Source: Spirochaetales bacterium | GTDB lineage: Bacteria; Spirochaetota; Spirochaetia; SZUA-6; DRHE01 | DNA length: 44,963 bases | Direction: 5' to 3' | Assembly: GCA_030604195.1 (NCBI GenBank) | Contig: JAUVWI010000022.1 | Coordinates: forward strand, 1-44,963 | Part shown: in pieces, positions 7,600-15,362 of the stretch | Layout: each line of letters opens with the position of its first letter | Numbering within the stretch: the stretch's first letter is position 1 | Notes under the pieces: generated by a model | The model's input: only the letters and a program-made list of their open reading frames with translations | Told to the model about the DNA's origin: nothing | Database searches by the model: none | Position numbers and translations under genes: made by a program

Positions 7600-8753
7600 A
7601 CTACAGCCGGATATTCTTTCCGAATGTCGTTGAAACCGGAGAAGGCGCTATTCATAATACACCTTACTGGGTAAAACATTTCGGAGGCAACAGGGTACTG
7701 ATAATTACGGACAAGAACATCAGGAAACTGGGATTCCCCGGCATAATAAAAGCCGGACTCAGCAAAGAAAACATTGAAGCTGTGATATGGGATGATGTCA
7801 GCCCTAACCCTGACCTTTTGACAGTAAGAAAGGGGCTGGAGGCTTTAAGCAGTAATAAATGCAACCTGGTTATCGGCATAGGCGGCGGCAGTGTAATAGA
7901 TGCGGCAAAGGCTGTAGCAGTTGCGGCAGCAAACGGATCTGATATTCATGAATGCCTTGGTTTGTACAAAGTTCTGAAAAGGGCCCTGCCCAAAATATTA
8001 ATTCCCACAACCTCCGGGACCGGCAGCGAGGCAACCCAAGCATCAGTGCTTGTTGATGAAAGAACAGATAAAAAGGTAGTGCTTTATTCCGAGTACAACA
8101 TGGCTGAAACAGTTATACTGGATTATGAATTAACCTACAATTTACCGCCCCGGGTAACGGCAGATACAGGTATAGATGCCCTCTGCCATGCAATTGAGGC
8201 TTTTGCCAGCAATAACTCATCCTCTTTTACAGACAGCATTGCCCTGACTGCAATAAAGAAAGCGGGAAAATATTTAGTCAGGGCATATAAAGAAGGGAAT
8301 AATGATAAGCCGGCTAGAAGAGGTATGGCAGATGCCTCTTTCAACGCCGGAGTAAGCTTTTGCGGGGCGGGCCTGGGCGCAGCCCATGGCCTGGCATACC
8401 CGTTAATAAAATATAATGTGTCTCACGGCCGTTCCGTGGGTGTATTCCTGCCCTGGATTATGAAATATAACCTGCCCTATACCGAAGAAAAATATGCCCT
8501 GATTGCAACTGCTCTTGATGAATCATGCGGCAGCCTGCCGCAAAAAGAAGCAGCAGCCAAATCTGTAGTAATTATTAAGAAAATACTGAAAGACCTGAAT
8601 ATATCATACCATCTCAAGGATTATGGTGTTAAGAAAGAAGACATTTCCGCCATGGCGGAAAGTGCATTCCTGAGCACCGGCAGGCTGTTAAAATCCAATC
8701 CCGCTCCTGTGACTATGGAAAATGCAAAAGAAATTTATAAGAGAGCCTTTTAG
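7596..8753 (+). CDS. Iron-type (group III) alcohol dehydrogenase
   Basis: 385 residues. The NAD(P) site shows as VIGIGGGSVIDAAKA; the substrate/metal region as PTTSGTGSEAT; and the four expected metal ligands are present: Asp194, His198 (DALCHAIEAF), His264 (AAHGLAYP) and His277 (SHGRSVG). It oxidises or reduces a small aldehyde/alcohol, possibly a hydroxy or semialdehyde intermediate. The ATGA overlap with AOR 1 implies translational coupling. Some members of this fold act on hydroxy acids (4-hydroxybutyrate, lactaldehyde), and the sequence does not discriminate among them. Confidence 0.9.
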   Translation: MNYSRIFFPNVVETGEGAIHNTPYWVKHFGGNRVLIITDKNIRKLGFPGIIKAGLSKENIEAVIWDDVSPNPDLLTVRKGLEALSSNKCNLVIGIGGGSVIDAAKAVAVAAANGSDIHECLGLYKVLKRALPKILIPTTSGTGSEATQASVLVDERTDKKVVLYSEYNMAETVILDYELTYNLPPRVTADTGIDALCHAIEAFASNNSSSFTDSIALTAIKKAGKYLVRAYKEGNNDKPARRGMADASFNAGVSFCGAGLGAAHGLAYPLIKYNVSHGRSVGVFLPWIMKYNLPYTEEKYALIATALDESCGSLPQKEAAAKSVVIIKKILKDLNISYHLKDYGVKKEDISAMAESAFLSTGRLLKSNPAPVTMENAKEIYKRAF

Positions 8754-8775
8754 AGTGTTTACTTAAGGATTTTCA

Positions 8776-10482
8776 ATGGAGTCTATTCAGACAGATGTTT
8801 TAGTTATCGGCGGCGGCGGCGCCGGCAGCAGGGCCGCGCTCTCTGCTAAAATATCCAATCCGGGATTAAATGTAACACTTGCAACCACCGGAAAATATGG
8901 CTTCAGCGGCAGCACTAATTTTTTCGCCTCGGAAACCCTGGGTATAAACGCCCCCTTTAATTATGAAAATGACGGTGATAACCCGCAAATTTACCTGGAA
9001 GACATAATTGAAACCGGGGCCGGGCTGGCCAACAAAAAATTATGCGGAATAATAGCTTCAGAGTCGAAAGAGAGAGTGCTCGATCTTGTTAAGATAGGCA
9101 TCTGCTTTGACTTATCTTCCGAAGGCGCTCCGAAACAGAGGCGGCTCTCCGGCTGCACAAAGGCGCGCTCTTTGTCGGTAAACGGAAAAACCGGAGTAGA
9201 GATTGTTAAAGCGCTTAAGAATGAAAATATAAAAAAGGGTGTAAATATAATAGAAAACTGCAAACTGCTCGAACTCATTGTTGAGAATAACCAGGCAAGA
9301 GGAGGAGTTTTTATTTTCAATGGTAAGCCGCTGTTGATTACATCCAAAGCAGTTATTTTAGCAACGGGAGGCGCCGGCGGCTTATTCTCTTTTAATGTAA
9401 ACCCGCCGGATATTAGCGGCACAGGCTATGCTGTTGCTCTCAAAGCCGGCGCTGAATTAACTAATATTGAATTCATTCAAATAGGTCCGGGCGTTGTCTA
9501 CCCGAATAAGAAGTTTATTATTCACTCATACATGTGGTCTTTCCTTCCGGGTTTAAGAAATATAAAAAATGAAGACTTCCTATTGCAATATTTGCCGCCG
9601 GGCTTGAATTATAAAGATATTCTTAATGAAAAAAGATTTTCCTTCCCCTTTTCCTGCAGGACAGATGCAAAATATCTGGATATAGCTCTTTTTAAAGAGA
9701 TAAAAAAGGGGAACGCAACCGCCAACAGCGGCATATTCCTGGATATCAGCCATGTACCCTTTAATGAAATAAAAGAAAAGGCTCAAATTGTTTACGATTT
9801 TTTTAAGAAAAGCGGTTTTGATATTTATCGAGAAAAGCTTGAGATTGCGCCCATGGTTCAATCCTTTAACGGCGGGGTAATTATTAATGAAATGGGCGAA
9901 ACCAGAGTTAATGGTTTGTTTGCGGCAGGAGAGGCAAGCGGCGGCATACATGGCGCCGACCGGCCTGGCGGGAACAACCTTATAGACTGCCAGGTATTCG
10001 GACATAGGGCGGGATGTTCCGCCGCTGCATGGGCAGGGCTTGTTAAGATTGCAGAGAGTTCGGAGCATTTTACATGCTTAAAGGCGGCTGAAGTTGAAAA
10101 ACAAATTGCTATTGAGAATGGAGCTGATAAACAATTAATTCATAATCCGGACAGGAGCTTGAAAGATCTATTTTCAGAGAATTTAAGTATTGTCAGGAAT
10201 AGAGAGGGCTTGAACAAAGTAATCGAAACAACTGAAAGGATATTCTCGGAAGTTCAGAAAGGCGCCATAAGCGCCATATCCGGGGTTTACCATACCGCAA
10301 TAATTGGAAACGCCATAGCCATGGCAGCTTCAGCGAGAGAGGAAAGCCGGGGAACACATTACAGGGAAGACTTCCCTTCCCTCTCCCCTTCTTTCGGTAA
10401 AAGGATAAATATAATTTTTAAGAATAACAGAAACACAATTGAATTTGAAAAAGCAACTGAAAATGCGGGAGGAATATTATGA
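8776..10482 (+). CDS. Fumarate-reductase/L-aspartate-oxidase-like flavoprotein
   Basis: 568 residues. N-terminal FAD site DVLVIGGGGAGSRAAL, second FAD motif AVILATGGAGGLF, and the late AAGEASGGIHGADRPGGNNLIDCQVFG place it in the FrdA/NadB/AprA superfamily. In fumarate reductases and aspartate oxidases the segment before the second dinucleotide box usually reads PxxHYxxGG; here it is PMVQSFNGG, so the substrate-carboxylate His is replaced. No FrdB, cytochrome b or heme domain is encoded nearby and there is no Tat or Sec signal, so it should be a soluble cytoplasmic enzyme, perhaps an enoate reductase or an AprA-like protein. It overlaps ubiD by 4 nt. Confidence 0.8.
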   Translation: MESIQTDVLVIGGGGAGSRAALSAKISNPGLNVTLATTGKYGFSGSTNFFASETLGINAPFNYENDGDNPQIYLEDIIETGAGLANKKLCGIIASESKERVLDLVKIGICFDLSSEGAPKQRRLSGCTKARSLSVNGKTGVEIVKALKNENIKKGVNIIENCKLLELIVENNQARGGVFIFNGKPLLITSKAVILATGGAGGLFSFNVNPPDISGTGYAVALKAGAELTNIEFIQIGPGVVYPNKKFIIHSYMWSFLPGLRNIKNEDFLLQYLPPGLNYKDILNEKRFSFPFSCRTDAKYLDIALFKEIKKGNATANSGIFLDISHVPFNEIKEKAQIVYDFFKKSGFDIYREKLEIAPMVQSFNGGVIINEMGETRVNGLFAAGEASGGIHGADRPGGNNLIDCQVFGHRAGCSAAAWAGLVKIAESSEHFTCLKAAEVEKQIAIENGADKQLIHNPDRSLKDLFSENLSIVRNREGLNKVIETTERIFSEVQKGAISAISGVYHTAIIGNAIAMAASAREESRGTHYREDFPSLSPSFGKRINIIFKNNRNTIEFEKATENAGGIL

Positions 10483-11837
10483 AGAGTTTCCGGGATTATA
10501 TAAAAGAGCTGAAAGAGAAAAATGATATTGTCGAAATAGAACGGGAAGTTGACCCGATTATTGAAATAGGAAAAATTGAGAAAGAATATAGTGATAAAAA
10601 AACAATATTTTTCAAAAACCTGAAAGGATACAACACACCAATTGTTTCCAACATATTTAATAAAAGAGAAAATATTGCCCTGGCCATAGGAACGGACCTG
10701 GAGGGTATAAAAAATAAAATAGTTGCTGCGGTGGAAAATCCTGTTGATACTGTTGTAGTAAAAGATGGTCCGGTACAGGAGGTTATACTAACCGAAAACA
10801 TCAACCCCCTAAAAGTTCTTCCTATCCCGAAACATTATAAAAAAGATGACGGCAGGTATATAACTTCCGGTGTAATACTTGCAAGTGATCCTGAAACAGG
10901 CATAAGAAACCTTTCTTTTGCCAGGATGAAAGTCAACAGCAACAACAAAATCAACATTATGATAAACAAGGAAAGGCACCTTTTGCGCTATTTTCATAAA
11001 GCTGAAAAATTGAATCAGCCGTTGGAAATAGCAATCATATTGGGCTCTCACCCGGCTGTATGGCTGGAGGGTGCAATGCCTGACGGACTTGTTATGGATT
11101 ATATGGACGAGCTGAATATAGCTTCCGGCCTTATGGGCCAACCCTCTGAACTTGTAAAAGGAAAAACAATAAGCCTGGAATACCCGGGCAATGCTGAAAT
11201 TGTTTTTGAGGGCCGGATTATTAACAATATCAGGGAAGATGAAGGCCCATTTGGCGATTATGCAGGTATATACGATGTTCCGCCAAGAAAAAACCCGATT
11301 ATTGAGCTGTCCGCAATAGCCATGAGAAATGACGCAATTTACCATGACCTGCTTCCCTACTCTGCAGAACATTTTCATCTTGGCGGAATACCCAGGGAAA
11401 CTGATATTTTAAAACGGATTAGAAGCGCAGTGCCATCGGTTAAGGATATTCATTTAACCCCGGGCGGCTGCAGCCGCTTTCACGCTGTCGTACAGATCAA
11501 AAAACAAGCGGAATCCGATGCAAACCATGCTGTTATTGCCACGCTTTTTCCCACAGAGTCGGCAAGGGATATCAAGGTTGTGATTGTAGTGGATGAAGAT
11601 ATCGATATTTACAATAATTTTGATGTTGAATGGGCTATTGCCACCAGGGTTCAATGGAACAGGGACATAATGATAATGAATAGAATGGAAGGCTTATTGG
11701 ACCCGTCGGCCATCTCCACGACTCCTTCAACCCTGCTTGCAAGAGATGAGATCCTGACGGCAAAAATCGGCATAGACGCAACTGTACCCTTTGAAAAACC
11801 GGATTACCGGGAGCTTTACGAAAGGGTGGGTTTTTAA
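10479..11837 (+). CDS. UbiD-family prenylated-FMN decarboxylase
   Basis: 452 residues. UbiD hallmarks: FRDYIKELKEKNDIVEIEREVDP at the start, SFARMKV with Arg149, and EDEGPFGDYAG with Glu255 and Asp260. These align with the Arg-Glu-Glu/Asp catalytic set that works with prenylated FMN. The C-terminal region has the usual VVDEDIDIYN and EWAIATRVQW segments. UbiD enzymes reversibly decarboxylate aromatic, heteroaromatic or alpha,beta-unsaturated acids. The matching cofactor enzyme UbiX is in the same operon at 14790. Location among AOR, Fe-ADH and aminotransferase genes argues for catabolism rather than ubiquinone synthesis; no other ubi genes are present. Substrate unknown. Confidence 0.9.
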   Translation: MKSFRDYIKELKEKNDIVEIEREVDPIIEIGKIEKEYSDKKTIFFKNLKGYNTPIVSNIFNKRENIALAIGTDLEGIKNKIVAAVENPVDTVVVKDGPVQEVILTENINPLKVLPIPKHYKKDDGRYITSGVILASDPETGIRNLSFARMKVNSNNKINIMINKERHLLRYFHKAEKLNQPLEIAIILGSHPAVWLEGAMPDGLVMDYMDELNIASGLMGQPSELVKGKTISLEYPGNAEIVFEGRIINNIREDEGPFGDYAGIYDVPPRKNPIIELSAIAMRNDAIYHDLLPYSAEHFHLGGIPRETDILKRIRSAVPSVKDIHLTPGGCSRFHAVVQIKKQAESDANHAVIATLFPTESARDIKVVIVVDEDIDIYNNFDVEWAIATRVQWNRDIMIMNRMEGLLDPSAISTTPSTLLARDEILTAKIGIDATVPFEKPDYRELYERVGF

Positions 11838-11862
11838 AGAACAACTGACAGGGAGGTATTTT

Positions 11863-13155
11863 ATGAAAAACTATAGCAGAGAGGAGCTTGTTTCAAAATA
11901 TAAGGAGTACCTGATGCCCCAGGTTCATACAAGCTATAAAGAACCTCTATGCCTGGAAAGGGGCGAAGGTGAATATCTATTCGATATAGACGGTAAAAGG
12001 TATCTTGATTTCTATACCGGCATCATGGTTATAATTTCAGGCCACTGTAATAGAAAGGTAACAAAGGCTGTCTCCGAGCAGATAGAAAAGATACAGCATT
12101 CAACATCCTTTTTTATCAATCGCCCTGTGGTTGAATTGGCCGAAAAATTAGCCGAAATAACCCCCGGAAAGCTAAAGCAGTCCTTTTTTGTCAATTCCGG
12201 CTCTGAAGCCGTAGAGGGCGCAATAAATCTTGCCCAGATCCATACAAACAACAGCACAGTTATCGGGCTGCAGCATGGCTACCACGGGCGTACATTGTTA
12301 ACCAGATCTTTAACGGCAATTTCCGTGTGGAGATGCGGGTTGACAAATGTTCCGGATTTACGATTTACCCCAAATGCATACTGTTACCGGTGTCCCTTTA
12401 ACAGCACTCCTGAGAATTGCGATATGGCATGTGCCAATTACCTTGAAGAGGTAATTCAAACCCAGACAAACGGCAGTATAGCCTGTGTCATTGCTGAAAC
12501 AATACAGGGAGTAGGCGGGCTGATTGTGCCGCCAAAGGATTATTTTAGAATCATCTCACGAATCGTAAAAGAATATGGCGGGCTTTTAATAATTGACGAG
12601 ATCCAATGCGGATTCGGAAGAACGGGCGGCAAAATGTTTGCCATAGAGCATTATGGTGTTGAACCGGATATAATGACTATGGCCAAGGGTTTGGCAAATG
12701 GTTTTCCCATAGGTGTATTTATTACAGATAAAAAAACAGCATCATGCTTTGAAGGTCCATCCGTATCAACTTTCGGCGGCAACCCTGTATCTGCCGCAGC
12801 CGCCCTGGCAAACATTGAATATCTTACTGAAAATAAAATCGTAGAGAATTCAAGGCTTATGGGTGAAATACTTAAAGAGAAATTGCTGGAACTTAAAGAT
12901 AAATACGATCTTATAGGTGATGTAAGAGGCAGAGGTCTTTTCTGGGGGCTTGAGCTGGTAAAAGACAGAAAAACAAAGGAACCGGCCTGGGAAGAAACAG
13001 AGAAAATAATGCAGTCATGTAAAGACCAGGGGTTACTTATCGGTCAATCCGGCTTCAGTTTTCATGTTCTCAGAATCGGTCCCCCTTTAAATATTACTGA
13101 AGAGCGTATTGAAGAGGCAATAGAGATCCTTGACAGATCTTTTGCACAAATATAA
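11863..13155 (+). CDS. Class III PLP aminotransferase (AGXT2/GABA transaminase type)
   Basis: 430 residues from ATG 11863, preceded by GGGAGG; an upstream in-frame start would overlap ubiD deeply. PLP features: FFVNSGSEAVEGAIN (phosphate cup), HGYHGRT, LLIIDEIQCGFGRTG with Asp245, and MAKGLANGFP with Lys275 as the Schiff-base lysine; GGNPVSAAAAL follows. The CYRCPF...CDMACANYLEEVI insert is typical of the alanine-glyoxylate/beta-alanine-pyruvate/3-aminoisobutyrate branch. It would move the amino group of an omega- or alpha-amino acid to pyruvate or 2-oxoglutarate. Its presence beside an importer implies that the pathway substrate, or an intermediate, contains nitrogen. Confidence 0.88.
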   Translation: MKNYSREELVSKYKEYLMPQVHTSYKEPLCLERGEGEYLFDIDGKRYLDFYTGIMVIISGHCNRKVTKAVSEQIEKIQHSTSFFINRPVVELAEKLAEITPGKLKQSFFVNSGSEAVEGAINLAQIHTNNSTVIGLQHGYHGRTLLTRSLTAISVWRCGLTNVPDLRFTPNAYCYRCPFNSTPENCDMACANYLEEVIQTQTNGSIACVIAETIQGVGGLIVPPKDYFRIISRIVKEYGGLLIIDEIQCGFGRTGGKMFAIEHYGVEPDIMTMAKGLANGFPIGVFITDKKTASCFEGPSVSTFGGNPVSAAAALANIEYLTENKIVENSRLMGEILKEKLLELKDKYDLIGDVRGRGLFWGLELVKDRKTKEPAWEETEKIMQSCKDQGLLIGQSGFSFHVLRIGPPLNITEERIEEAIEILDRSFAQI

Positions 13156-13176
13156 TAAAAGGGAGGTAAAAAACAG

Positions 13177-13215
13177 ATGTTTTCAACTGAATCCGAAAAG
13201 GAAGGAGGTGATTAA
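13177..13215 (+). CDS. 12-codon mini-ORF coupled to the membrane microprotein
   Basis: ATG 13177 follows GGGAGGT at 13161-13167 with a 9-nt spacer. It encodes MFSTESEKEGGD and stops at 13213-13215. Its last sense codons (AAG GAA GGA GGT GAT) form the Shine-Dalgarno of the next gene, whose ATG is at 13219. Translation of this mini-ORF would therefore control access to that site. Whether the peptide is made is unknown. Confidence 0.35.
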   Translation: MFSTESEKEGGD

Positions 13216-13218
13216 AAA

Positions 13219-13317
13219 ATGACTTATTCTTCACTATTGATTCTTTACCTGGCAATTGAAGTAATTCTTGCCGGCGCTATACTCATTCATGAGTTCTTTA
13301 TTAAAAAAATCGAATAG
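13219..13317 (+). CDS. 32-residue single-pass membrane microprotein preceding the symporter
   Basis: ATG 13219 has a near-perfect Shine-Dalgarno, AAGGAGGTGAT (13202-13212). The product starts MTYSSLLILYLAIEVILAGA and ends FFIKKIE: one hydrophobic segment of about 22 residues and a basic tail, so the C-terminus should be cytoplasmic. It lies 21 nt before the sodium:solute symporter. Small accessory membrane proteins encoded beside SSS-family transporters are known, but I cannot match this sequence to one of them. Role inferred: symporter subunit or stabiliser. Too short for normal gene callers. Confidence 0.65.
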   Translation: MTYSSLLILYLAIEVILAGAILIHEFFIKKIE

Positions 13318-13338
13318 AAATATGGAGGTACGAAAAGT

Positions 13339-14769
13339 ATGAATTTTCTATTTTATTTAATGTTGGTCATATATCTGGCTGTTCTTATTATTATAGGAAT
13401 AATTGTTTCTAAAAAAAGCAAAACTTTTGAAGATTATTTTCTTGCCGGCAGAAATCTGGGCCTGGCCGCGACAACGGCAACCAACCTGGCCAGCTGGGCG
13501 GGCGCCGGGGTGGTAATAGGTTTTACAGGATATTTCTTCGAAGGCGGCTACTCCATGCTATGGATAGCCATTCCCACAGCTTTGGGAGTATACTCTTTTG
13601 CATTTTTGCTTTCAACAAGAATAAGCAATATCAGGCAGTATACAATTCCAGATCTTTTGGAATTAAGATATTCCAAATTGGCTAAATGGATAGGGGCAAT
13701 ATTCATATTAGTCTATATGGTGGGGCTTACTGCCGCCAACTTCATGGCTGCAGGACATATTCTGCAAACCGTTGCAGGCATTGATTTTAAAGTGGGAATG
13801 ATTATTGCGGCTGTAGTTATTGTTGTCTATACCATGCTGGGCGGTTTAAAGGCTGTTGCCTGGACCGATTTTTTCCAGTGGATAATTCTATCCATAGGCA
13901 TTTTACTGGCTATTATCTTTGTTTTAAACCGCGTGGGCGGCTGGACCGCAATGCACGAACAAATTGGCGCAACCGAAGCCACAGACTGGATGTTATACCC
14001 AATGGCTGTATTTGATGTAAAAACAATAATATCATTTTTCTTCATTTTTACTCTGCCATTTATAATAGACCCCATTATGTATCAAAGGTGCTTTGCCGCC
14101 AGGACTCCGAGAATAGCGCGGTTGGCCGTTACCTTTACCGGTCTTTTTGACGGCTTCCTGACTTTCGGAGCAATTGTTATTGCTTTTGGTGCGGTTATTA
14201 TATTCGGCGATGTCGAAGGCTTCATTCCGGATTCTTCTTTCCCAATGATCATTAAAGAGGTAATACCCGGTTTCTTCGGCATTTTTATTCTGATAGCATT
14301 AATTGCGGCCGTTATGTCCAGCGCCGATACAACTCTTCTTATTTCCGGAGGCACAATATCACAGGACTACTATAAGTCTATTGCAAAAAAACCCGATCAG
14401 GATAAAGCCAGGAAAATTACCGTAGCCTGTATTCCAATATTCGCCATATTAGGCCTGTTTTTGGCATGGCAATTCGATTATATAATGGATGTTTGCATAT
14501 TTGCTTTTACCGTTTTTGTGGCCGGCACAGTTCTGCCTATTTTGGGCGCCTTCTATTTCAAAAGAGCAACCAGTGCAGGCGCTGTGGCATCCATGGTAGG
14601 CGGCGGCGGTACGGCAATTATGTGGAAGATACTCGGCGAACCGGGTGGCTGGGATTCCGTACTGCCGGGACTTGCTGTTTCAATAATTCTCTATTTCCTG
14701 GTCTCTTTCCTTACGGAAAAGCCCGATTCTTCCAAATTGCAGCCCTTTATTGAACAGCAGAAAGGCTAA
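13339..14769 (+). CDS. Sodium:solute symporter (SSS family)
   Basis: 476 residues, start ATG behind TGGAGG. The N-terminal FYLMLVIYLAVLIIIGIIVSKKSKTFEDYFLAGR, followed by ATNLASWAGAGVVIGFTGYFFEGG and YTIPDLLELRYS, is the SSS/PanF-PutP signature; about 13 hydrophobic segments can be counted. AVMSSADTTLLISGGTISQDYY, around residues 328-349, corresponds to the conserved TM8-TM9 region with the Na2-site Ser/Thr. The family imports proline, pantothenate, acetate, sugars or other acids with Na+. Being the only transporter in the operon, it should supply the pathway substrate. Confidence 0.9.
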   Translation: MNFLFYLMLVIYLAVLIIIGIIVSKKSKTFEDYFLAGRNLGLAATTATNLASWAGAGVVIGFTGYFFEGGYSMLWIAIPTALGVYSFAFLLSTRISNIRQYTIPDLLELRYSKLAKWIGAIFILVYMVGLTAANFMAAGHILQTVAGIDFKVGMIIAAVVIVVYTMLGGLKAVAWTDFFQWIILSIGILLAIIFVLNRVGGWTAMHEQIGATEATDWMLYPMAVFDVKTIISFFFIFTLPFIIDPIMYQRCFAARTPRIARLAVTFTGLFDGFLTFGAIVIAFGAVIIFGDVEGFIPDSSFPMIIKEVIPGFFGIFILIALIAAVMSSADTTLLISGGTISQDYYKSIAKKPDQDKARKITVACIPIFAILGLFLAWQFDYIMDVCIFAFTVFVAGTVLPILGAFYFKRATSAGAVASMVGGGGTAIMWKILGEPGGWDSVLPGLAVSIILYFLVSFLTEKPDSSKLQPFIEQQKG

Positions 14770-14789
14770 GAGGCTAAAGTTAAGAATTG

Positions 14790-15356
14790 GTGAAAAAAAG
14801 AATAATTATAGGTGTTTCGGGTGCCAGCGGTGTAATTCTAGGCATTAGACTGCTTGATTATTTTTCTGACAAAGCTGCATTCGAAACACACTTAACCTGG
14901 GGAAACCAGGCAAAAAAAATACTATCAATAGAAACCGGATATGACTATAAGCAGGTGGAAAGCCTTGCCGATTATGCTTATTCGGAAAATTGTCTTACCG
15001 CCCCTATTGCGTCGGGGAGCTTTATTACCTCCGGAATGGTTGTAATTCCCTGCTCCATGAGCGCACTGGGGGCAATTTCCAATGCCACGCCTTATAACCT
15101 GCTAACCCGGGCCGCGGATGTTTGTTTGAAAGAAAAACGCAAATTGATACTTGTGCCCCGTGAGTCACCGCTGCATGCGGGGCACCTTAAAAACATGTAC
15201 AACGCGGCAATATATGGAAGTATTATACTTCCTCCCATTCCGGCATTCTATAATAAGCCGGCGAGCTGCGAAGATATGATTAATTTTACAATTGCCAGGA
15301 TCCTCGATCAATTTGAGATCGAACATAACCTTTGTAAGAGATGGGGAGAAAAATAG
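14790..15356 (+). CDS. ubiX: UbiX-type flavin prenyltransferase
   Basis: 188 residues from GTG 14790 (an adjacent TTG at 14787 is also possible; no strong Shine-Dalgarno). The N-terminal KKRIIIGVSGASGVILGIRLL is the UbiX/Pad1 FMN-binding start, followed by ASGSFITSGMVVIPCSMSALGAISN and, near the C-terminus, LVPRESPLHAGHLKNMYNAA, the dimethylallyl phosphate/FMN site of the family. UbiX attaches a prenyl group to FMN to form the cofactor for UbiD, which is encoded 3 kb upstream in the same operon. Its separate position suggests the operon was assembled piecemeal. Confidence 0.92.
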   Translation: MKKRIIIGVSGASGVILGIRLLDYFSDKAAFETHLTWGNQAKKILSIETGYDYKQVESLADYAYSENCLTAPIASGSFITSGMVVIPCSMSALGAISNATPYNLLTRAADVCLKEKRKLILVPRESPLHAGHLKNMYNAAIYGSIILPPIPAFYNKPASCEDMINFTIARILDQFEIEHNLCKRWGEK

Positions 15357-15362
15357 GTATTA

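Noticed and set aside
10479..15356. UbiD and UbiX as ubiquinone biosynthesis genes
   Set aside because: No other ubi genes; the neighbours are anaerobic redox and transport genes.
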